From Mastigias papua (Eukaryota > Cnidaria > Scyphozoa > Rhizostomeae > Mastigiidae): DNA of 64,000 nt. Under the pieces are notes generated by a model. It saw nothing but the letters and a program-made list of their open reading frames with translations. It was not told where the DNA came from and ran no database searches. The DNA lies in NCBI GenBank assembly GCA_964019165.1, contig OZ025283.1, forward strand, positions 9,966,481-10,030,480. Reading direction: 5' to 3'. Positions 37,904 through 52,391 of the stretch are shown here, one piece after another (the stretch's first letter is position 1; each line of letters starts with the position of its first letter). The position numbers and the translations under genes are program-made.

Positions 37904-40900
37904 TTGGCCAAAAATGCCTCATTTTCATCACTTTCAATCCGCAATCACAATCAATCAATTTCACATTTGGTCACTTTTGAGCACAATACCAAGGCTATAG
38001 CCTTACTTGTTGGCCAACAATGCCTCATTTTCATCACTTTTCAATCCGCAATCAAAATCAATCAATTTCAATTTCGGTCATTTTTGGGGAAAATGCCAAG
38101 GCTATAGCCTTACTTTTTGGCCAAAAATGCCTCATTTTCATCACTTTTCAATCCGCAATCAAAATCATTCAATTTCAATTTCGGTCATTTTTGGGCAAAA
38201 TACCAAGGCTATAGCCTTACTTTTTGGCCAAAAATGCCTCAGTTTCATCACTTTTCAATCCGCAATCAAAATCAATCAATTTCAAATTTCTTCATATTTG
38301 AGCAAAATACCAAGGCTATAGCCTTACTTTTTGGCCAAAAATGCCTCAGTTTCAGCACTTTTCAATCCGCAATCAAAATCAATCAATTTCAAATTTGGTC
38401 ATTTTTGAGCAAACTACCAAGGCTATAGCCTTACTTTTTGGCCAAATATGCCTCATTTTCATCACTTTCAATCCGCAATCACAATCAATCAATTTCAAAT
38501 TTGGTCATTTTTGGGCAAAATACCAAGGCTATAGCCTTACTTTTTGGCCAAAAATGCCTCATTTTCATCACTTTTCAATCCGCAATCAAAATCAATCAAT
38601 TTCAAATTTGGTCATTTTTGAGCAAAATACCAAGGCTATAGCCTTACTTTTTGGCCAAAAATGCCTCAGTTTCATCACTTTTCAATCCGCAATCAAAATC
38701 AATCAATTTCAAATTTGGTCATTTTTGAGCAAAATACCAAGGCTATAGCCTTACTTTTTGGCCAAAAATGCCTCAGTTTCATCACTTTTCAATCCGCAAT
38801 CAAAATCAATCAATTTCAAATTTCTTCATATTTGAGCAAAATACCAAGGCTATAGCCTTACTTTTTGGCCAAAAATGCCTCAGTTTCATCACTTTTCAAT
38901 CCGCAATCAAAATCAATCAATTTCAAATTTGGTCATTTTTGAGCAAACTACCAAGGCTATAGCCTTACTTTTTGGCCAAATATGCCTCATTTTCATCACT
39001 TTCAATCCGCAATCACAATCAATCAATTTCAAATTTGGTCATTTTTGGGCAAAATACCAAGGCTATAGCCTTACTTTTTGGCCAAAAATGCCTCATTTTC
39101 ATCACTTTTCAATCCGCAATCAAAATCAATCAATTTCAAATTTGGTCATTTTTGAGCAAAATACCAAGGCTATAGCCTTACTTTTTGGCCAAACATGCCT
39201 CATTTTCATCACTTTTCAATCCGCAATCAAAATCAATCAATTTCAAATTTGGTCATTTTTGAGCAAAATACCAAGGCTATAGCCTTACTTTTTGGCCAAA
39301 AATGCCTCATTTTCATCACTTTCAATCCGCAATCACAATCAATCAATTTCACATTTGGTCACTTTTGAGCACAATACCAAGGCTATAGCCTTACTTGTTG
39401 GCCAACAATGCCTCATTTTCATCACTTTTCAATCCGCAATCAAAATCAATCAATTTCAATTTCGGTCATTTTTGGGCAAAATACCAAGGCTATAGCCTTA
39501 CTTTTTGGCCAAAAATGCCTCAGTTTCATCACTTTTCAATCCGCAATCAAAATCAATCAATTTCAAATTTCTTCATATTTGAGCAAAATACCAAGGCTAT
39601 AGCCTTACTTTTTGGCCAAAAATGCCTCAGTTTCATCACTTTTCAATCCGCAATCAAAATCAATCAATTTCAAATTTGGTCATTTTTGAGCAAACTACCA
39701 AGGCTATAGCCTTACTTTTTGGCCAAATATGCCTCATTTTCATCACTTTCAATCCGCAATCACAATCAATCAATTTCAAATTTGGTCATTTTTGGGCAAA
39801 ATACCAAGGCTATAGCCTTACTTTTTGGCCAAAAATGCCTCATTTTCATCACTTTTCAATCCGCAATCAAAATCAATCAATTTCAAATTTGGTCATTTTT
39901 GAGCAAAATGCCAAGGCTATAGCCTTACTTTTTGGCCAAACATGCCTCATTTTCATCACTTTTCAATCCGCAATCAAAATCAATCAATTTCAAATTTGGT
40001 CATTTTTGAGCAAAATACCAAGGCTATAGCCTTACTTTTTGGCCAAAAATGCCTCATTTTCATCACTTTCAATCCGCAATCACAATCAATCAATTTCACA
40101 TTTGGTCACTTTTGAGCACAATACCAAGGCTATAGCCTTACTTGTTGGCCAACAATGCCTCATTTTCATCACTTTTCAATCCGCAATCAAAATCAATCAA
40201 TTTCAATTTCGGTCATTTTTGGGCAAAATACCAAGGCTATAGCCTTACTTTTTGGCCAAAAATGCCTCAGTTTCATCACTTTTCAATCCGCAATCAAAAT
40301 CAATCAATTTCAAATTTCTTCATATTTGAGCAAAATACCAAGGCTATAGCCTTACTTTTTGGCCAAAAATGCCTCAGTTTCATCACTTTTCAATCCGCAA
40401 TCAAAATCAATCAATTTCAAATTTGGTCATTTTTGAGCAAAATACCAAGGCTATAGCCTTACTTTTTGGCCAAAAATGCCTCATTTTCATCACTTTTCAA
40501 TCCGCAATCAAAATCAATCAATTTCAAATTTGGTCATTTTTGAGCAAAATACCAAGGCTATAGCCTTACTTTTTGGCCAAAAATGCCTCATTTTCATCAC
40601 TTTTCAATCCGCAATCAAAATCAATCAATTTCAAATTTGGTCATGTTTGAGCAAAATACCAAGGCTATAGCCTTACTTTTTGGCCAAAAATGCCTCATTT
40701 TCATCACTTTTCAATCCGCAATCAAAATCAATCAATTTCAAATTTGGTCATTTTTGAGCAAAATACCAAGGCTATAGCCTTACTTTTTGGCCAAAAATGT
40801 ATCAGTTTCATCACTTTTCAATCCGCAATCAAAATCAATCAATTTCAAATTTCTTCATGTTTGAGCAAAATACCAAGGCTATAGCCTTACTTTTTGGCCA

Positions 40901-43900
40901 AAAATGCCTCATTTTCATCACTTTTCAATCCGCAATCAAAATCAATCAATTTCAAATTTGGTCATTTTTGAGCAAAATACCAAGGCTATAGCCTTACTTT
41001 TTGGCCAAATATGCCTCATTTTCATCACTTTCAATCCGCAATCACAATCAATCAATTTCAAATTTGGTCATTTTTGGGCAAAATACCAAGGCTATAGCCT
41101 TACTTTTTGGCCAAAAATGCCTCATTTTCATCACTTTTCAATCCGCAATCAAAATCAATCAATTTCAAATTTGGTCATTTTTGAGCAAAATACCAAGGCT
41201 ATAGCCTTACTTTTTGGCCAAAAATGCCTCATTTTCATCACTTTTCAATCCGCAATCAAAATCAATCAATTTCAAATTTGGTCATTTTTGAGCAAAATAC
41301 CAAGGCTATAGCCTTACTTTTTGGCCAAAAATGCCTCATTTTCATCACTTTTCAATCCGCAATCAAAATCAATCAATTTCAAATTTGGTCATTTTTGAGC
41401 AAAATACCAAGGCTATAGCCTTACTTTTTGGCCAAAAATGTATCATTTTCATCACTTTTCAATCCGCAATCACAATCAATCAATTTCAAATTTGGTCATT
41501 TTTGGGCAAAATACCAAGGCTATAGCCTTACTTTTTGGCCAAAAATGCCTCATTTTCATCACTTTTCAATCCGCAATCAAAATCAATCAATTTCAATTTC
41601 GGTCATTTTTGGGGAAAATGCCAAGGCTATAGCCTTACTTTTTGGCCAAAAATGCCTCATTTTCATCACTTTTCAATCCGCAATCAAAATCATTCAATTT
41701 CAATTTCGGTCATTTTTGGGCAAAATACCAAGGCTATAGCCTTACTTTTTGGCCAAAAATGCCTCAGTTTCATCACTTTTCAATCCGCAATCAAAATCAA
41801 TCAATTTCAAATTTCTTCATATTTGAGCAAAATACCAAGGCTATAGCCTTACTTTTTGGCCAAAAATGCCTCAGTTTCAGCACTTTTCAATCCGCAATCA
41901 AAATCAATCAATTTCAAATTTGGTCATTTTTGAGCAAACTACCAAGGCTATAGCCTTACTTTTTGGCCAAATATGCCTCATTTTCATCACTTTCAATCCG
42001 CAATCACAATCAATCAATTTCAAATTTGGTCATTTTTGGGCAAAATACCAAGGCTATAGCCTTACTTTTTGGCCAAAAATGCCTCATTTTCATCACTTTT
42101 CAATCCGCAATCAAAATCAATCAATTTCAAATTTGGTCATTTTTGAGCAAAATACCAAGGCTATAGCCTTACTTTTTGGCCAAAAATGCCTCAGTTTCAT
42201 CACTTTTCAATCCGCAATCAAAATCAATCAATTTCAAATTTGGTCATTTTTGAGCAAAATACCAAGGCTATAGCCTTACTTTTTGGCCAAAAATGCCTCA
42301 GTTTCATCACTTTTCAATCCGCAATCAAAATCAATCAATTTCAAATTTCTTCATATTTGAGCAAAATACCAAGGCTATAGCCTTACTTTTTGGCCAAAAA
42401 TGCCTCAGTTTCATCACTTTTCAATCCGCAATCACAATCAATCAATTTCAAATTTGGTCATTTTTGAGCAAACTACCAAGGCTATAGCCTTACTTTTTGG
42501 CCAAATATGCCTCATTTTCATCACTTTCAATCCGCAATCACAATCAATCAATTTCAAATTTGGTCATTTTTGGGCAAAATACCAAGGCTATAGCCTTACT
42601 TTTTGGCCAAAAATGCCTCATTTTCATCACTTTTCAATCCGCAATCAAAATCAATCAATTTCAAATTTGGTCATTTTTGAGCAAAATACCAAGGCTATAG
42701 CCTTACTTTTTGGCCAAACATGCCTCATTTTCATCACTTTTCAATCCGCAATCAAAATCAATCAATTTCAAATTTGGTCATTTTTGAGCAAAATACCAAG
42801 GCTATAGCCTTACTTTTTGGCCAAAAATGCCTCATTTTCATCACTTTCAATCCGCAATCACAATCAATCAATTTCACATTTGGTCACTTTTGAGCACAAT
42901 ACCAAGGCTATAGCCTTACTTGTTGGCCAACAATGCCTCATTTTCATCACTTTTCAATCCGCAATCAAAATCAATCAATTTCAATTTCGGTCATTTTTGG
43001 GGAAAATGCCAAGGCTATAGCCTTACTTTTTGGCCAAAAATGCCTCATTTTCATCACTTTTCAATCCGCAATCAAAATCATTCAATTTCAATTTCGGTCA
43101 TTTTTGGGCAAAATACCAAGGCTATAGCCTTACTTTTTGGCCAAAAATGCCTCAGTTTCATCACTTTTCAATCCGCAATCAAAATCAATCAATTTCAAAT
43201 TTCTTCATATTTGAGCAAAATACCAAGGCTATAGCCTTACTTTTTGGCCAAAAATGCCTCAGTTTCAGCACTTTTCAATCCGCAATCAAAATCAATCAAT
43301 TTCAAATTTGGTCATTTTTGAGCAAACTACCAAGGCTATAGCCTTACTTTTTGGCCAAATATGCCTCATTTTCATCACTTTCAATCCGCAATCACAATCA
43401 ATCAATTTCAAATTTGGTCATTTTTGGGCAAAATACCAAGGCTATAGCCTTACTTTTTGGCCAAAAATGCCTCATTTTCATCACTTTTCAATCCGCAATC
43501 AAAATCAATCAATTTCAAATTTGGTCATTTTTGAGCAAAATACCAAGGCTATAGCCTTACTTTTTGGCCAAAAATGCCTCAGTTTCATCACTTTTCAATC
43601 CGCAATCAAAATCAATCAATTTCAAATTTGGTCATTTTTGAGCAAAATACCAAGGCTATAGCCTTACTTTTTGGCCAAAAATGCCTCAGTTTCATCACTT
43701 TTCAATCCGCAATCAAAATCAATCAATTTCAAATTTCTTCATATTTGAGCAAAATACCAAGGCTATAGCCTTACTTTTTGGCCAAAAATGCCTCAGTTTC
43801 ATCACTTTTCAATCCGCAATCAAAATCAATCAATTTCAAATTTGGTCATTTTTGAGCAAACTACCAAGGCTATAGCCTTACTTTTTGGCCAAATATGCCT

Positions 43901-46900
43901 CATTTTCATCACTTTCAATCCGCAATCACAATCAATCAATTTCAAATTTGGTCATTTTTGGGCAAAATACCAAGGCTATAGCCTTACTTTTTGGCCAAAA
44001 ATGCCTCATTTTCATCACTTTTCAATCCGCAATCAAAATCAATCAATTTCAAATTTGGTCATTTTTGAGCAAAATACCAAGGCTATAGCCTTACTTTTTG
44101 GCCAAACATGCCTCATTTTCATCACTTTTCAATCCGCAATCAAAATCAATCAATTTCAAATTTGGTCATTTTTGAGCAAAATACCAAGGCTATAGCCTTA
44201 CTTTTTGGCCAAAAATGCCTCATTTTCATCACTTTCAATCCGCAATCACAATCAATCAATTTCACATTTGGTCACTTTTGAGCACAATACCAAGGCTATA
44301 GCCTTACTTGTTGGCCAACAATGCCTCATTTTCATCACTTTTCAATCCGCAATCAAAATCAATCAATTTCAATTTCGGTCATTTTTGGGCAAAATACCAA
44401 GGCTATAGCCTTACTTTTTGGCCAAAAATGCCTCAGTTTCATCACTTTTCAATCCGCAATCAAAATCAATCAATTTCAAATTTCTTCATATTTGAGCAAA
44501 ATACCAAGGCTATAGCCTTACTTTTTGGCCAAAAATGCCTCAGTTTCATCACTTTTCAATCCGCAATCAAAATCAATCAATTTCAAATTTGGTCATTTTT
44601 GAGCAAACTACCAAGGCTATAGCCTTACTTTTTGGCCAAATATGCCTCATTTTCATCACTTTCAATCCGCAATCAAAATCAATCAATTTCAAATTTGGTC
44701 ATTTTTGGGCAAAATACCAAGGCTATAGCCTTACTTTTTGGCCAAAAATGCCTCATTTTCATCACTTTTCAATCCGCAATCAAAATCAATCAATTTCAAA
44801 TTTGGTCATTTTTGAGCAAAATGCCAAGGCTATAGCCTTACTTTTTGGCCAAACATGCCTCATTTTCATCACTTTTCAATCCGCAATCAAAATCAATCAA
44901 TTTCAAATTTGGTCATTTTTGAGCAAAATACCAAGGCTATAGCCTTACTTTTTGGCCAAAAATGCCTCATTTTCATCACTTTCAATCCGCAATCACAATC
45001 AATCAATTTCACATTTGGTCACTTTTGAGCACAATACCAAGGCTATAGCCTTACTTGTTGGCCAACAATGCCTCATTTTCATCACTTTTCAATCCGCAAT
45101 CAAAATCAATCAATTTCAATTTCGGTCATTTTTGGGCAAAATACCAAGGCTATAGCCTTACTTTTTGGCCAAAAATGCCTCAGTTTCATCACTTTTCAAT
45201 CCGCAATCAAAATCAATCAATTTCAAATTTCTTCATATTTGAGCAAAATACCAAGGCTATAGCCTTACTTTTTGGCCAAAAATGCCTCAGTTTCATCACT
45301 TTTCAATCCGCAATCAAAATCAATCAATTTCAAATTTGGTCATTTTTGAGCAAAATACCAAGGCTATAGCCTTACTTTTTGGCCAAAAATGCCTCATTTT
45401 CATCACTTTTCAATCCGCAATCAAAATCAATCAATTTCAAATTTGGTCATTTTTGAGCAAAATACCAAGGCTATAGCCTTACTTTTTGGCCAAAAATGCC
45501 TCATTTTCATCACTTTTCAATCCGCAATCAAAATCAATCAATTTCAAATTTGGTCATTTTTGAGCAAAATACCAAGGCTATAGCCTTACTTTTTGGCCAA
45601 AAATGCCTCATTTTCATCACTTTTCAATCCGCAATCAAAATCAATCAATTTCAAATTTGGTCATTTTTGAGCAAAATACCAAGGCTATAGCCTTACTTTT
45701 TGGCCAAAAATGCCTCATTTTCATCACTTTTCAATCCGCAATCAAAATCAATCAATTTCAAATTTGGTCATTTTTGAGCAAAATACCAAGGCTATAGCCT
45801 TACTTTTTGGCCAAAAATGTATCATTTTCATCACTTTTCAATCCGCAATCACAATCAATCAATTTCAAATTTGGTCATTTTTGGGCAAAATACCAAGGCT
45901 ATAGCCTTACTTTTTGGCCAAAAATGCCTCATTTTCATCACTTTTCAATCCGCAATTAAAATCAATCAATTTCAATTTCGGTCATTTTTGGGGAAAATGC
46001 CAAGGCTATAGCCTTACTTTTTGGCCAAAAATGCCTCATTTTCATCACTTTTCAATCCGCAATCAAAATCATTCAATTTCAATTTCGGTCATTTTTGGGC
46101 AAAATACCAAGGCTATAGCCTTACTTTTTGGCCAAAAATGCCTCAGTTTCATCACTTTTCAATCCGCAATCAAAATCAATCAATTTCAAATTTCTTCATA
46201 TTTGAGCAAAATACCAAGGCTATAGCCTTACTTTTTGGCCAAAAATGCCTCAGTTTCATCACTTTTCAATCCGCAATCAAAATCAATCAATTTCAAATTT
46301 GGTCATTTTTGAGCAAAATACCAAGGCTATAGCCTTACTTTTTGGCCAAAAATGCCTCATTTTCATCACTTTTCAATCCGCAATCAAAATCAATCAATTT
46401 CAAATTTGGTCATTTTTGAGCAAAATACCAAGGCTATAGCCTTACTTTTTGGCCAAAAATGCCTCATTTTCATCACTTTTCAATCCGCAATCAAAATCAA
46501 TCAATTTCAAATTTGGTCATTTTTGAGCAAAATACCAAGGCTATAGCCTTACTTTTTGGCCAAAAATGCCTCATTTTCATCACTTTCAATCCGCAATCAC
46601 AATCAATCAATTTCACATTTGGTCACTTTTGAGCACAATACCAAGGCTATAGCCTTACTTGTTGGCCAACAATGCCTCATTTTCATCACTTTTCAATCTG
46701 CAATCAAAATCAATCAATTTCAATTTCGGTCATTTTTGGGGAAAATGCCAAGGCTATAGCCTTACTTTTTGGCCAAAAATGCCTCATTTTCATCACTTTT
46801 CAATCCGCAATCAAAATCATTCAATTTCAATTTCGGTCATTTTTGGGCAAAATACCAAGGCTATAGCCTTACTTTTTGGCCAAAAATGCCTCAGTTTCAT

Positions 46901-47720
46901 CACTTTTCAATCCGCAATCAAAATCAATCAATTTCAAATTTCTTCATATTTGAGCAAAATACCAAGGCTATAGCCTTACTTTTTGGCCAAAAATGCCTCA
47001 GTTTCATCACTTTTCAATCCGCAATCAAAATCAATCAATTTCAAATTTGGTCATTTTTGAGCAAACTACCAAGGCTATAGCCTTACTTTTTGGCCAAATA
47101 TGCCTCATTTTCATCACTTTCAATCCGCAATCACAATCAATCAATTTCAAATTTGGTCATTTTTGGGCAAAATACCAAGGCTATAGCCTTACTTTTTGGC
47201 CAAAAATGCCTCATTTTCATCACTTTTCAATCCGCAATCAAAATCAATCAATTTCAAATTTGGTCATTTTTGAGCAAAATACCAAGGCTATAGCCTTACT
47301 TTTTGGCCAAAAATGCCTCATTTTCATCACTTTTCAATCCGCAATCAAAATCAATCAATTTCAAATTTGGTCATTTTTGAGCAAAATACCAAGGCTATAG
47401 CCTTACTTTTTGGCCAAATATGCCTCATTTTCATCACTTTCAATCCGCAATCACAATCAATCAATTTCAAATTTGGTCATTTTTGGGCAAAATACCAAGG
47501 CTATAGCCTTACTTTTTGGCCAAAAATGCCTCATTTTCATCACTTTTCAATCCGCAATCAAAATCAATCAATTTCAAATTTGGTCATTTTTGAGCAAAAT
47601 ACCAAGGCTATAGCCTTACTTTTTGGCCAAAAATGCCTCATTTTCATCACTTTTCAATCCGCAATCAAAATCATTCAATTTCAATTTCGGTCATTTTTGG
47701 GCAAAATACCAAGGCTATAG
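37904..47720. repeat. Higher-order repeat of about 4.9 kb within the satellite
   Basis: Diagnostic variant monomers recur at a constant offset of 4,913 bp: 37904/42817, 38117/43030, 38341/43254, 38875/43788, 39292/44205, 39622/44535 and 40369/45282. After about 40.8 kb the offset drops to 4,379 bp (41438/45817, 41642/46021), a loss of five monomers. A further offset of 3,525 bp links 38117-39300 with 41642-42820, and a 747-bp (seven-monomer) unit repeats at 39292/40039 and 44205/44952. Confidence 0.88.
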
Positions 47721-49747
47721 CCTTACTTTTTGGCCAAAAATGCCTCATTTTCATCACTTTTCAATCCGCAATCAAAATCAATCAATTTCAAATTTGGTCA
47801 TATTTGAGCAAATTACCAAGGCTATAGCCTTACTTTTTGGCCAAAAATGCCTCATTTTCATCACTTTTCAATCCGCAATCAAAATCAATCAATTTCAAAT
47901 TTGGTCATTTTTGAGCAAAATACCAAGGCTATAGCCTTACTTTTTCGCCAAAACTGCCTCATTTTCATCACTTTTCAATCCGCAATCAAACTCAATCAAT
48001 TTCAATTTCGGTCATTTGTGGGGAAAATGCCAAGGCTATAGCCTTACTTTTTGGCCAAAATTGCCTCATTTTCATCACGTTTCAATCTGCAATCAAAATC
48101 AATCAATTTCAATGTCGGTCATTTTTGGGCAAAATACCAAGGCTATAGCCTTACATTTGGCCAAACATGCCTCATTTTCATCACTTCTTTATCCGCAATT
48201 AAAATCAATCAATTTCAAATTTGGTCATTTTTGAGCAAAATACCAAGGCTATAGCCTTACTTTTTGGCCAAAAATGCCTCATTTTCATCACTTTTAAATC
48301 CGCAATCAAAATCAATCGATTTCAAATTTGGTCATATTTGAGCAAAATACCAAGGCTATAGCCTTACTTTTTGGCCAAAAATGCCTCATTTTCATCACTT
48401 TTCAATCCGCAATCAAAATCAATCAATTTCAAATTTGGTCATTTTTGAGCAAAATACCAAGGCTATAGCTTTACTTTTTGGCCACAAATGCCTCATTTTC
48501 ATCATTTTTCAATCCGCAATCACAATCAATCAATTTCAAATTTGGTCATTTTTGAGCAAAATACCAAGGCTATAGCCTTACTTTTTGGCCAAAAATGCCT
48601 CATTTTCATCACTTTTCAATCCGCAATCAAAATCAATCAATTTCAAATTTGGTCATTTTTGGGGAAAATGCCAAGGCTATAGCCTTACTTTTTGGCCAAA
48701 AATGCCTCATTTTCATCACTTTTTAATCCGCAATCAAAATCATTCAATTTCAATTTCGGTCATTTTTGGGCAAACTACCAAGGCTATAGCCTTACTTTCT
48801 GGCCTAAATTGCCTCATTTTCATCACGTTTCAATCTGCAATCAAAATCAATCAATTTCAATTTCGGTCATTTTGGGCAAAATACCAAGGCTATAGCCTTA
48901 CATTTGGCCAAACATGCCTCATTTTCATCACTTTTCTATCCGCAATCAAAATCAATCAATTTGACATTTGGTCATGTTTGAGCAAAATACCAAGGCTATA
49001 GCCTTACTTTTTGGCCACAAATGCCTCATTTTCATCACTTTTCAATCTGCAATCAAAATCAATCAATTTCAATGTCGGTCATTTTTGGGCAAAATACCAA
49101 GGCTATAGCCTTACTTTTTGGCCAAAAATGCCTCATTTTCATCACTTTTCAATCTGCAATCAAAATCAATCAATTTCAATGTCGGTCAGTTTTGGGCAAA
49201 ATACCAAGGCTATAGCCTTACTTTTTGGCCAAAAATGCCTCATTTTCATCACTTTTCAATCCGCAATCAAAATCAATCAATTTCAAATTTGGTCATTTTT
49301 GAGCAAAATACCAAGGCTATAGCCTTACTTTTTGGCCAAAAATGCCTCATTTTCATCACTTTTCAATCCGCAATCAAAATCAATCAATTTCAAATTTGGT
49401 CATTTTTGAGCAAAATACCAAGGCTATAGCCTTACTTTTTGGCCAAAAATGCCTCATTTTCATCACTTTTCAATCCGCAATCAAAATCAATCAATTTCAA
49501 ATTTGGTCATTTTTGAGCAAAATACCAAGGCTATAGCCTTACTTTTTGGCCAAAAATGTATCATTTTCATCACTTTTCAATCCGCAATCACAATCAATCA
49601 ATTTCAAATTTGGTCATTTTTGGGCAAAATACCAAGGCTATAGCCTTACTTTTTGGCCAAAAATGCCTCATTTTCATCACTTTTCAATCCGCAATCAAAA
49701 TCAATCAATTTCAATTTCGGTCATTTTTGGGGAAAATGCCAAGGCTA

Positions 49748-49947
49748 NNNNNNNNNNNNNNNNNNNNNNNNNNNNNNNNNNNNNNNNNNNNNNNNNNNNN
49801 NNNNNNNNNNNNNNNNNNNNNNNNNNNNNNNNNNNNNNNNNNNNNNNNNNNNNNNNNNNNNNNNNNNNNNNNNNNNNNNNNNNNNNNNNNNNNNNNNNNN
49901 NNNNNNNNNNNNNNNNNNNNNNNNNNNNNNNNNNNNNNNNNNNNNNN
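49748..49947. other. Assembly gap, 200 N
   Basis: Exactly 200 undetermined bases lie inside the satellite. A round number suggests a scaffolding placeholder, so the true array length is unknown. Confidence 0.99.
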
Positions 49948-52391
49948 TCATCACTTTTCAATCCGCAATCAAAATCAATCAATTTCAATTTCGGTCATTT
50001 TTGAGCAAAATACCAAGGCTATAGCCTTACTTTTTGGCCAAAAATGCCTCATTTTCATCACTTTTCAATCCGCAATCAAAATCAATCAATTTCAAATTTG
50101 GTCATTTTTGAGCAAAATACCAAGGCTATAGCCTTACTTTTTGGCCAAAATTGCCTCATTTTCATCACTTTTCAATCCGCAATCAAAATCAATCAATTTC
50201 AAATTTGGTCATTTTTGAGCAAACTACCAAGGCTATTGTTACTTTTCGGCCAAATATGCCTCATTTTCATCACTTTTCAATCCGCAATCAAAATCAATCA
50301 ATTTCAAATTTGGTCATTTTTGAGCAAAATACCAAGGCTATAGCCTTACTTTTTGGCCAAAAATGCCTCATTTTCATCACTTTTCAATCCGCAATCAAAA
50401 TCAATCAATTTCAAATTTGGTCATTTTTGAGCAAAATACCAAGGCTATAGCCTTAATTTTTGGCCAAAATGCCTCATTTTCATCACTTGTCAATCCGCAA
50501 TCAAAATCAATCAATTTCAAGTTTGGTCATTTTTGAGCAAATACCAAGGCTATAGCCTTACTTTTTGGCCAAAAATGCCTCATTTTCATCACTTTTCAAT
50601 CCGCAATCAAAATCAATCAATTTCAAATTTGGTCATTTTTGAGCAAAATACCAAGGCTATAGCCTTACTTTTTGGCCAAAAATGCTCATTTTCATCACTT
50701 TTCAATCCGCAATCAAAATCAATCAATTTCAAATTTGGTCATTTTTTGAGCAAAATACCAAGGCTATAGCCTTACTTTTTGGCCAAAAATGCCTCATTTT
50801 CATCACTTTTCAATCCGCAATCAAAATCAATCAATTCAAATTTGGTCATTTTTGAGCAAAATACCAAGGCTATAGCCTTACTTTATGGCCAAAAATGCCT
50901 CATTTTCATCACTTTTCAATCCGCAATCAAAATCAATCAATTTCAAATTTGGTCATTTTTGAGCAAAATACCAAGGCCATAGCCTTACTTTTTGGCCAAA
51001 AATGCCTCATTTTCATCACTTTTCAATCCGCAATCAAAATCAATCAATTTCAAATTTGGTCATTTTTGAGCAAAATACCAAGGCTATAGCCTTACTTTTT
51101 GGCCAAAAGTGCCTCATTTTCATCACTTTTCAATCCGCAATCAAAATCAATCAATGTCAAATTTGGTCATTTTTGAGCAAAATACCAAGGCTATAGCCTT
51201 ACTTTTTGGCCAAAAATGCCTCATTTTCATCACTTTTCAATCCGCAATCAAAATCAATCAATTTCAAATTTGGTCATTTTTGAGCAAAATACCAAGGCTA
51301 TAGCCTTACTTTTCGGCCAAATATGCCTCATTTTCATCACTTTCAATCCGCAATCAAAATCAATCAATTTCAAATTTGGTCATTTTTGAGCAAAATACCA
51401 AGGCTATAGCCTTACTTTTTGGCCAAAAATGCCTCATTTTCATCACTTTTCAATCCGCAATCAAAATCAATCAATTTCAAATTTGGTCATTTTTGAGCAA
51501 AATACCAAGGCTATAGCCTTACTTTTTGGCCAAAAATGCCTCAATTTCATCACTTTTCAATCCGCAATCAAAATCAATCAATGTCAAATTTGGTCATTTT
51601 TGAGCAAAATACCAAGGCTATAGCCTTACTTTTTGGCCAAAAATGCCTCATTTTCATCACTTTTCAATCCGCAATCAAAATCAATCAATTTCAAATTTGG
51701 TCATTTTTGAGCAAAATACCAAGGCTATAGCCTTACTTTTTGGCCAAAAATGCCTCATTTTCATCACTTTTCAATCCGCAATCAAAATCAATCAATTTCA
51801 AATTTGGTCATTTTTGAGCAAAATACCAAGGCTATAGCCTTACTTTTTGGCCAAAAATGCCTCATTTTCATCACTTTTCAATCCGCAATCAAAATCAATC
51901 AATTTCAAATTTGGTCATTTTTGAGCAAAATACCAAGGCTATAGCCTTACTTTTTGGCCAAAAATGCCTCATTTTCATCACTTTTCAATCCGCAATCAAA
52001 ATCAATCAATTTCAAATTTGGTCATTTTTGAGCAAAATACCAAGGCTATAGCCTTACTTTTTGGCCAAAAATGCCTCATTTTCATCACTTTTCAATCCGC
52101 AATCAAAATCAATCAATTTCAAATTTGGTCATTTTTGAGCAAAATACCAAGGCTATAGCCTTACTTTATGGCCAAAAATGCCTCATTTTCATCACTTTTC
52201 AATCCGCAATCAAAATCAATCAATTTCAAATTTGGTCATTTTTGAGCAAAATACCAAGGCTATAGCCTTACTTTATGGCCAAAAATGCCTCATTTTCATC
52301 ACTTTTCAATCCGCAATCAAAATCAATCAATTTCAAATTTGGTCATTTTTGAGCAAAATACCAAGGCTATAGCCTTACTTTTTGGCCAAAA

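Noticed and set aside
49701..49988. Minus-strand and plus-strand frames across the N gap
   Set aside because: They consist mostly of undetermined residues.
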